This document shows, piece by piece, positions 31,697-38,511 of a stretch of 38,511 nucleotides of DNA. Position numbers and translations under genes: made by a program. Under the pieces are notes generated by a model. The model did no database searches and was not told where the DNA came from. It saw nothing but the letters and a program-made list of their open reading frames with translations. Source of the DNA: Fonticula-like sp. SCN 57-25 (lineage: Eukaryota; Nucleariida; Rotosphaerida). The stretch lies in the NCBI GenBank assembly GCA_001724245.1, contig MEDX01000033.1:1-38511 (forward strand), read 5' to 3'. The number at the start of each line of letters is the position of its first letter. Positions within the stretch are counted from its first letter, which is position 1.

Positions 31697-33094
31697 TCAC
31701 TCCCACTCTGCCCACCCGTCATCGTCGTCCTCCACCTTTGCCTCTGCCTTTGCCTCTGCCTTTGCCGCCACACCCGGCTCAATCGCGTCCCTGAGCAGCC
31801 GCGAAAGGTCCGCGTCCACTTCTTCGCTGTCGCTGTCGATCGGCCCCGCCGCGGCGGCCACCGGCGTGCGCGACCCGGAAACGACCTCGAAAGACAGTTC
31901 GCTCGACACGCGACGAGGGCGAATAGGCGACGGTTCTTCGCTCGGCGGAGAGAAAGGCGCATGGGCCACGTGGATGGGTGTTTGAGGCGTCGGTTCCCGC
32001 GCGATTTCGTGCTTTTCCCGCTCGATTTCCTGCGTCTCATTGGTCGGTTCCTCTGTTTCCTGGACGATTTCCTCAGTTTCCCGCGTAACTTCATCGTTTT
32101 CCCGCCCAATTTCCATAGTTTCCGCGTCTTCCTCTCGCGCCGCGTCGAGGTCGGTCGACAGCGACGGCAGGTCGAGGTCGTCATCGACGTCCCACCCAAT
32201 GGCATCATCGTCCCCAGAATCATTCGTCTCTGTTCATTCCCGCCAAAAAGTCAGCCAATCAGACACTTTCCTTCTTTCCGCGCACCAAGAATAAGCTTGC
32301 GCTGCGTGTCCTGCTGCTCGATGGCGTCGGCGCGCGCGAGGTACCGCTGCCAGAAGAGGTCGTCCGAGAGGGCCGAAGGGACGAGCGTGGCGTGCATGGC
32401 GCGCAGCTCGGGGAAGGACGCGAGCGACTGCGCAATGTCGGACGAGCGCGCGGCAACGTCGAGGGACGCGGCGAGGTGGCGCTCGTCGGCGGACAGCTCG
32501 CGGCAGAAAGTGTTGGGGTCGCGGCGAAGGGCGTCGAGCGCGGCTTGCTTACGGTCGATCCTGCGAGATGTCAGTGAAACGAAATGAACAATTCAGAAAT
32601 CAAGCAAAGGACATCCTACTTTAACAACACAAAATAGGACAAAAATCATGGAATAAATGCATTTTGGACACAAAATACGTTCACTTTTGAGCATTTAAAG
32701 ACATGGTAAGAATACGAATACGAGCACGATCCATCACACGATCCCAAATACCACACCCAAGGGATCAAGAGATATGAGTTAATGGTGCGTACAAGACAGA
32801 GCGCGTCTCGCTCTCGGAACGCAGCCCCATCGACGATGATCGCAAGTCATCCTGCTGCTCCGACAAAGCCGCGGCGTCGTCTTCGCCCGCCGGGTCAATG
32901 AGCAGTGACCGCACAGACTCGGTCACGCCCTGGATCATCGTGCCCTGCTCGTAGTGCCTCTCGAGGTTCTGCACATGATGCGACGCGTCCGCCGATACAG
33001 AGTCAACAAACTCGCCGACGCCAGTGGAGAGCTCAGTCAAGAGATCCTCTGACTTGGCGACCAGCGTGCTCAGCCACGATCCCCAATCACTCAT
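31697..33094 (-). CDS. BSD-domain protein (BSDC1 / Dos2-like)
   Basis: Three exons: 33094-32793, 32560-32286 and 32229-31697; introns 232 and 56 nt; about 369 aa. The N-terminus opens MSDWGSWLSTLVAKSEDLL with amphipathic helices, as in BSDC1 (WWSWLQ...). The BSD domain is assembled across two exons: DALRRDPNTFCRE, then PELRAMHATLVPSALSDDLFWQRYLAR, with the family's paired Phe-Trp (FW). The C-terminal half is an acidic, low-complexity tail with repeated ETEEIVQ-like heptads and ends DDGWAEWE, matching the WEDWE end of human BSDC1. The molecular role of this family is poorly defined, and I assign none. The 232-nt intron is unusually long for this gene set, and I found no exon hidden in it. Confidence 0.85.
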
Positions 33095-33527
33095 GACAGG
33101 CGCGCGTCAATGCGGGAAGAAACAGTCAAAGAAGGCGTCAACAAAGTATCAATAAGGAATAGAATGAAGCGAGAATGACGGAACAGCGACTCAAATGCAC
33201 AATAGTGAGACGCTTCTCCTGCCAGGGGACGGCCAAAATCAACGCTGGGCCAAACCAGCTGCTTGGCACGTCACAAGGCAAACTGAATCGAGTTTGCACT
33301 TGTTGAGGGTAAGGTAAACAAGGAGGGCAAGGCAACGACAATGTGCCAAATATTACAAGACTATGCACAATGCAAAGCATTACGCTACAATAGCAGCCGC
33401 TCTAGCAGACCGTCTTTCAAGTCATACCTGAATACGGTCCTTGCACGCATCCGCCATTCCCTCCCACCGTGCTCTTGCAGTATTAGGATACAAAGTGAAC
33501 GTGATTGATTGGTCAGTTGGTACCATC
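33095..33527. promoter_or_regulatory. Divergent interval, BSDC1-like / TIP41
   Basis: The two start codons are 433 bp apart. No TATA box or strong palindrome stands out. The TIP41 frame stays open upstream to about 33441 but without an ATG, so a further 5' exon cannot be excluded. Confidence 0.4.
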
Positions 33528-34530
33528 ATGCATCCCGTCACGTCAGCGGCAGGGCGGCCGACGCAGCGCCTCGAGAAGGATGGCTGGGTGTTTGAGACGA
33601 AGAAGCTGGTGATGGCGAACGCGCCCGAGCTCGTCCGGTACATTCTTTGTTTGCCGTTCTTCCGCTTCTCATAATGGTACCACAGTCTAGAGTCTGTTAT
33701 CCCCCTCCCGCACCTTCCAGAGATGGTGTTTTCGCACTCGTCTCTCAAGATTGCCCACGAGTCGACCGGCTTCTCGATCGAGTTCCTCGCCGAGGAGGCC
33801 CTTAATGAGGTGGACAGCACGCAAGAGCCTATCAAGGTCGCCGCTGCGGCGGCATGGCAGCGTTCGCGGTACGCATACTGCCATTCGTGTTGCAACCATC
33901 GCGCTGTAAAACTGACAGGACATCATCAGGGATCCCACTGTGACCGAGTACGCCGCCCCGTACGACTGGACTTTTTCGACGCCGTACCGCGGCACAGTAA
34001 AGAGCGCGCGCGCCGCCGAGCCCACCACCGAGCGGATCGACATTGAAAAGCTCAAGAGGCAGGAGCCCATCCTCTTTTACGATGACGTAATTCTGTTCGA
34101 GGACGAGCTCGGCGACAACGGGACATCGCAATTGAGCGCCAAAGTGGTTCGTCATTTTTGCAATTATTCCCTTTCATATTTGTGTATTTATTGCATGTGT
34201 TTTGCTTGTTTCACCTGTGTTTTCCTCATTTTCTGCCACCCACTTGTTCATCACTAACGATCTCGCGATCAGCGCGTGATGCCGTCGGGGTGGTTCGTGC
34301 TGCTGCGCAGCTTTGTGCGCGTCGACGGCGTGCTTACGCGCATGACCGACACTCGTATCCACTACGAGTTTGGCCGCGAGTACGCGCTACGGGAGCACAG
34401 CGTGCGCGAGCAGACGGCGCAGCTGCTCGAGGCCGGCACAAAGGACAAGACGCAGCTCCTCAACCAGCACTACCTACACGAGCACATGCCCGTCAAGACC
34501 GAGCAGACGGACAAGCTCTATATCTCTTAA
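33528..34530 (+). CDS. TIP41: TIP41/TIPRL-like PP2A regulator
   Basis: Four exons: 33528-33637, 33686-33868, 33930-34146 and 34273-34530; introns 48, 61 and 126 nt; about 255 aa. TIP41 proteins bind PP2A-type catalytic subunits and Tap42/alpha4 and act in TOR signalling. Family blocks are in order: GWVFETKKL, LPEMVFSHSSLKI, GFSIEFLAEEALNEV, APYDWTFSTPYRGTV, IDIEKLKRQEPILFYDDV, LFEDELGDNG, RVMPSGWFVLLRSFVRVDGVL and DTRIHYEFG. The protein ends shortly after LYIS without the longer tail of human TIPRL. The phase 2 junction giving ELVRLESVIPLPHLPEMVF is the only one that keeps frame. The ATG at 33528 is the first in frame. Confidence 0.93.
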
Positions 34531-34794
34531 TGAGCGCTTTCATTGTATAAAAAAATAGGACAACTAACAACAATGTGGATCGTGGAAGGAGTTGTGTGAG
34601 GAACACTGCGAGCCAATATAAAGGACAAAGGAGAGAACATATTAAATATCAATATTCTATTCAACTTGCTGTATTCTTTTCTATTCATGGCATATTACTT
34701 TTTGTTATCTCTCGGTACAGTCTCCAGCAGTACACATTTGCATTGCAGTGTCACTCGCGACAGCCGCACAATCCGAACAATCCACGTGGCCACA
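34531..34794. promoter_or_regulatory. Intergenic with E-box beside the next ATG
   Basis: This 264-bp tandem gap between TIP41 and the AIMP3-like gene is AT-rich. CCACGTGG lies at 34782-34789, six bases before the next ATG. No gene is seen. Confidence 0.4.
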
Positions 34795-35560
34795 ATGGGA
34801 GTGGTGGTGGTGCGCCCGGACGGGCTCGATGCCGATCTCGAGTGCGTGCTTCACTACTTGAATGTGCCGGATCTTTCGATTGAGTACAAGGAGGGCATTG
34901 AGGTACCCTTTTCATTCTTTTTGTCTTTTGTTTGTTGCTCACGTATTCAAAGGCGCCCGTTCTGGTGGACGGCGGCATCGATGGCTCGGCGTCGATCGCG
35001 GCCCACTTTGCGTCGTCGGAATCGCCGCGCCTGCTCGGCGAGACCGCCGCTCAGCAGGCCGAGGTGAACCAGTGGGTGAACTTTGGTCTGTACACGCTCA
35101 AGCCGGGCATCGCCGGCAAGGTGCTGCGCGTCGTTCGCGACTCTGCTAGGGTGCGTGCCATCGCCTCTTTTCCCCTCTTTCCAACGTGTAGGCTCACCGA
35201 CATCCCGCTTCCAGGCGATTAACCACACGCTCGAGAAGCGCGACTATCTTGCAGGCGAGTCGCTTTCGCTGGCCGATGTTTTTATGTACGAGCATCTCTA
35301 CGACTATGTGGTGCGTCTGCGGCTCTTTAGGCCTTCTTTCTGCCTGGGCTCACAGTGTGCACGCGCAGCTCAAGCTCAATGACAAGCAAAAGGCCGAGGT
35401 CTCGCACCTCTCGCGCTGGTTTGACCTTGTCCAGCACATTCCCAACCTCGCGACCAAGCCGATCATCAACATGACGCCCGCGCCGGTGCCCGTGGTGGTG
35501 CCCGTGACCAAGGCGCCAAAGGCGTCAAAGAAGGCGCCCGCGCCCAAAACCGATTCGTGA
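34795..35560 (+). CDS. AIMP3/eEF1E1-like GST-C domain protein
   Basis: Four exons: 34795-34902, 34953-35150, 35215-35310 and 35369-35560; introns 50-64 nt; about 197 aa. After a short N-terminal part (residues 1-36) comes a glutathione-transferase C-terminal fold: SIAAHFASSESPRLLGETAA, VNQWVNF, KRDYLAGESLSLADVFMYEH, LSRWFDLVQHIP. This layout and these motifs match eEF1E1/AIMP3 (p18) and the GST-like N-domains of Arc1 and some aminoacyl-tRNA synthetases. It therefore probably scaffolds synthetases. No catalytic GST motif and no tRNA-binding EMAPII domain is present. It ends in a Pro/Ala/Lys tail (KAPKASKKAPAPKTDS), like linkers that bind RNA weakly. It could alternatively be a short Arc1 relative that lost its C-terminus. 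Confidence 0.75.
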
Positions 35561-35845
35561 TACTGTTTATATGTGATATAATGAATGATTTTGAGAAATA
35601 CGCGGTTATTTTTCTCTCCTTTTGTTCGTGCTTGATGCATGGCCAGTACACCGTCCAGATGCCGTTCATGCCATCACTCGATCAGTACTGTCCACGTGGA
35701 CACTTGGGAATTTGCCAGTGATTCCAAGAGTACGTAACGTGATACATTGTCGTGAAATTTTTGGATTGTTTCACTGCGATTCGGCGTCAGGAGATCGCGC
35801 CTGACCCGAGGAAAAAAAGGGATTCCGCAGTCGATCGCCGGGAGG
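35561..35845. promoter_or_regulatory. OST3 upstream region
   Basis: This 285-bp tandem gap holds a 14-bp palindrome at 35689-35702. No gene is seen. Confidence 0.4.
35689..35702. promoter_or_regulatory. 14-bp palindrome with CCACGTGG core
   Basis: TGTCCACGTGGACA is perfectly self-complementary and lies 143 bp before the OST3 ATG. It shares CCACGTGG with the site next to the AIMP3-like ATG. bHLH (Cbf1-like) or bZIP binding is possible, including an ER-stress factor given the ER gene it precedes; this is inference. Confidence 0.5.
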
Positions 35846-37723
35846 ATGGCGTTCCGCGGTCTCGTCCCGCTTGCGCTCGTCGCAGCTTTCCTGGTTTCGG
35901 CCTCATTTGCCGCTCCCGTACGCATTTCACGCCTCGTTTCGTGTCTTTACCGACATTTTCCCCACGTCTGCAGCTCTCTAGTGAGGTCAAGCTGGCGCGC
36001 CTCAATCAGCGCTCGGCCTCGTCGCCGGTCATCGACATCGCGTCGGCGGAGGAGTTTGACGCTTTCGTTGAAGGCCACCGCAACTTTTCGCTCATCATTC
36101 AGTTTACGGCGTTGAACCGCGCTTGCGGCGTGTGCCGGTGCGTTTTTCATGATGGTCATGTCGTCGCGCTCACCTGCATGTCCATTGCGTAATGTTAGGA
36201 CATTTGCGCCGTCGTTTGACATTGTTGGCAAGTCGTGGAGCAAGATGGGCGAGGAGAACCGCCTGTACTTTGCGACGCTCGACTATGACAAGGGCTCTGA
36301 GATCTTTTCCCGGGTACGGATGCGGAGGAAAATATGGGGCGCTTTTAGAAGACATCCTCTTTTAGTTTCAGTTTTCATACGAAAGCGCATATGAAGCACA
36401 CTTGTCGCTCTGTTTTGGTTTGCATTTTGCACACATATTTGGTATTAACTGTTTTCTTTTGTTGTCATCAGCTCAAGTTCACCACGGCGCCCGTCGTGTC
36501 GCACTACCCGCCGACGCAGGGCCAGCTGGCCAAGGCCGAGTTCCAGGCGGACCCGTCGCGCACCGAGAAATACGACGTGTCGCGGTACGCCTTTATTTAA
36601 ATGATTTTGAGTGTTGATGCTGGTGGGCTGCGATGGATCGTGGCCATTGTCTTATTGGAATTGTGAATTGTGTCTTGTAAAAAGTGTGCCTTGATGAATG
36701 TTTATGGTGTATTTATTTTCATGACCATGAAAGATTCTGCTGATGACCATAATTGTTGATGACCTATATATAATGTTTTGCTCATGTCCTTGCCTCTGAT
36801 ATTGTACTTTTGACCCTTGTATCCCTCTTGTCCCCTCCTGCTCACATTCCTCCGCAGCCTTGGCCTTGATGCGGATGACTTTGGCCGCTGGGTCGAGCAG
36901 ATTGTCGGCCACGAAATCCCTCTTTCCAAGCCGCTTGACTATGAAAAGCTCCTGACGCGCGCCTTTTTCCTCATGCTCGTCATGGTCCTCTTCAGATATG
37001 TCAAGCACCTCAAGGTGCTCACCAGCCACTACTTGCCGTTCGCCCTCATCGCCATCGTACGTGATGACGTCATGAATTAATTTGATGATGTCATTTGGTG
37101 ACTCACGGTTTGGGTAGGTGTTTACGTGCTTTATGATCAGCGGCACCATGTGGAACTCGATCCGGGGGGCGGCCATGAGCGGGCAGAAGGAGATTATCTC
37201 GCCGCAGTTCCAGCAGCAGTACATTATCGAGACAAACATTGTGACGTTTTTGTGTACGCAAAGAAGAAAGAAAGGGGGAAAAAGGAAAAAAAAAGGCATG
37301 AAAAGGGACTCGTTTTGGCTTCTCTTTGTCTTTGCTTTTGCATTGCTTTTTCTTGGTTTTGGCCCAATTGTGCATAATCGCATGCGTTTTTGGCCCAATT
37401 TTGCATTACTGCTTTGCCCAATTGTGCATTATGCCATGCGTGTTTGACCCAATTGTGCATTGGTTTTCGTGGTACTGACCGGCCGTGCAGATGGCGCCGG
37501 TGCAATGACCTTTGTGCTCCTCATGCTTCACCTGCCCAACATCCAGCGCCCCACTGCCCAGCGCATCGCCACTTATGCATACAGCGCGATTTTCTTCCTC
37601 CTGTGCAGCGGAGTCCTCGCTCTCTTCAGATACAAGTACACTGTACGATCACGAACACGATTTGAAGGCGATCGCTAACATGAGATCATCTCGTAGGGGT
37701 ATCCCTTTAGACTGCTTCTCTAA
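35846..37723 (+). CDS. Oligosaccharyltransferase subunit Ost3/Ost6 (TUSC3/MAGT1 family)
   Basis: Eight exons: 35846-35917, 35974-36137, 36199-36313, 36472-36584, 36858-37056, 37118-37253, 37491-37642 and 37697-37723; about 325 aa. A signal peptide (about residues 1-24) leads into a luminal thioredoxin-like domain with the CxxC pair intact (ACGVCR). This is the redox site that holds glycoprotein substrates near the ER N-glycosylation complex. Four TM segments follow (RAFFLMLVMVLFRYV; FALIAIVFTCFMISG; AMTFVLLMLHLP; AIFFLLCSGVLALF). The last exon, only 9 codons with stop, supplies GYPFRLLL, matching the KYHGYP ending of human MAGT1/TUSC3; without that intron the protein would end in an unrelated tail. 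Introns of 158, 273 and 237 nt are unusually long for this window, and the 237-nt one contains tandem repeats. Confidence 0.92.
37361..37462 (+). repeat. Tandem CCCAATTGTGCAT repeats within OST3 intron
   Basis: Four copies of a (G/T)(C/A)CCAATT(G/T)TGCAT element occur at roughly 37364, 37392, 37417 and 37448. Each contains CAATTG or a near match and is separated by short CATGCG-type spacers. They sit in the 237-nt intron between the exons ending at 37253 and starting at 37491. Confidence 0.7.
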
Positions 37724-37841
37724 GACGAAATATCGGAGACGAAAAGGTCGAGAGTATTCCTGTAAGAGTATAATGGACAATATATGCACACTTTCATTTG
37801 CGGCATCAAAGTCGCGCCCCTTTGTAGACTTTCAAAAAAAA

Positions 37842-37853
37842 TTTGGCGCCAAA
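37842..37853. promoter_or_regulatory. E2F-like palindrome TTTGGCGCCAAA
   Basis: A perfect 12-bp palindrome matching the E2F/DP consensus (TTTSGCGC) on both strands lies 45 bp before the kinase ATG. GACCGA-type repeats (37861-37880) lie between it and the start. Binding is inferred. Confidence 0.45.
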
Positions 37854-37898
37854 AATTGCAGACCGACCGAAACCGACCATAACTGACATAGACGGCCG

Positions 37899-38511
37899 AT
37901 GAGCGCTGACGGGATCTACGATGGAGGCGGCGACGAAATCAGCTTGGAAGAAGACTGGAGGCTGCTGATGTCGAGGCCGCTTGATGCGCATATCATGAAT
38001 AAGATGCGAGTGGAGACACCCGCCGGATACGCCAACCTCAATGTCATCGGTACGATGAGTTAGGGCTGATGCATGGTGGATGCGGGGATGGCGGCGGGAT
38101 CGTCATTGCGCTGGATGTTATTGTCGAGTGTGTGAGTGCATATGCAGAGCGTGAAGGTAAAGGGAAACATGTCGTTTTGGTGTCATTTGGATATCTGAAA
38201 CTGGCAGTGAAGCGTTTCGTAATACATTCTGCCATGGTTGTTGGCATGTTGGGATGTTCATGAAACCATGAGGGGATTGCGCCAGCATGTGTCACTTGGC
38301 CATCTTGTCAATACTTATTATTGTCCCTTCTTTTCCTTTCCATTTCCTTTTCCTTTTTTGCTAACCTCACGCGGCTTGAATAGGCGTTGGAAGCCAAGGC
38401 ACCGTCTTCAGCGCCGATGACGTCATCAACAACCGCTCTGTGGCCATCAAGCGCCTCAATGACCCTGGCACTTCCGCCGATCTCGCCAAGCGCATCCACA
38501 GAGAAGTCAAG
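37899..38511 (+). CDS. MAP kinase-like protein kinase, N-terminus (runs off window)
   Basis: Exon 1 is 37899-38049, then a 334-nt phase 1 intron, then exon 2 from 38384 to the window end. About 93 residues are visible. An acidic N-terminal lead (DEISLEEDWRLLMSRPLD) precedes a kinase glycine loop completed across the junction (NLNVIGVGSQGTVFSA) and the VAIK lysine motif (RSVAIKRL). Then comes LAKRIHREVK, the alphaC region with the conserved Glu. The layout resembles Hog1/p38/JNK-type MAP kinases (compare IGSGAQG and AKRxYREL), but the glycine loop and the LNDPGTSAD segment are divergent, and the TxY loop is outside the window. Subfamily is therefore uncertain. The long intron contains no credible additional exon. 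Confidence 0.7.

Noticed and set aside
33441-33527. TIP41 start at 33441
   Set aside because: That codon is TTG; the first in-frame ATG is at 33528, and TTG starts are not expected in nuclear genes.
37643-37678. OST3 ending by read-through at 37678
   Set aside because: Splicing to 37697 gives the family-conserved GYP ending, whereas read-through gives an unrelated basic tail.

Overview
This window is a piece of a compact, intron-dense nuclear genome from a microbial eukaryote, most likely a fungus. Most introns are 39-75 nt with GTACG/GTGCG-type donors, frequent CTAAC/CTAAT-like branch sequences and CAG/TAG acceptors. Intergenic gaps are only 100-900 bp, and the genes are typical eukaryotic ones (kinetochore, exosome, ER N-glycosylation, ESCRT, TOR signalling). 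A type I fatty acid synthase with the beta and alpha chains fused and two tandem ACPs suggests a basidiomycete-like fungus (smut relatives). Thraustochytrids also carry fused, multi-ACP synthases, so the assignment is not certain. I saw no rRNA, tRNA, CRISPR or intact transposon.

Layout. 1-1111: no confident gene; a TATA box, an 11-bp-arm hairpin, LTR-like traces and a small hydrophobic ORF (minus). 1112-2350 (-): SREK1-like RRM/RS splicing protein. 2726-4774 (-): Hse1/STAM ESCRT-0 subunit. It shares a 217-bp divergent promoter with 4992-6758 (+), a secreted PHB depolymerase-type esterase with two FN3 domains. 6954-10080 (-): KNL1/Spc105/Spc7 kinetochore scaffold with SILK, RVSF and an array of MELT-like repeats. 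It is divergent from 10372-11589 (+), a Hal2/BPNT1 3'(2'),5'-bisphosphate nucleotidase. 11693-12219 (-): a small basic protein in four short exons. 12460-27183 (-): one 30-exon FAS gene of about 4,400 codons (AT-ER-DH-MPT-ACP-ACP-KR-KS-PPT). 28038-28784 (-): exosome subunit Rrp46, divergent from 28918-31413 (+), a TM9SF3-like nine-spanner. 31697-33094 (-): BSDC1/Dos2-like BSD protein, divergent from 33528-34530 (+), TIP41/TIPRL. 34795-35560 (+): AIMP3/eEF1E1-like GST-C protein. 35846-37723 (+): Ost3/Ost6/TUSC3 oligosaccharyltransferase subunit. 37899-end (+): N-terminus of a MAP-kinase-like protein kinase.

None of this is an operon. The genes are housekeeping loci arranged mainly as divergent and convergent pairs, and each exon chain was rebuilt by reading frame and intron phase. 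The most notable items are the fused tandem-ACP FAS, two GC-AG introns with the same GCGCGC donor, an 11-nt microexon and recently duplicated MELT repeats in KNL1, paired palindromes in the KNL1/HAL2 promoter, a GCCCCAA repeat array upstream of FAS, and the PHB depolymerase-like secreted enzyme.
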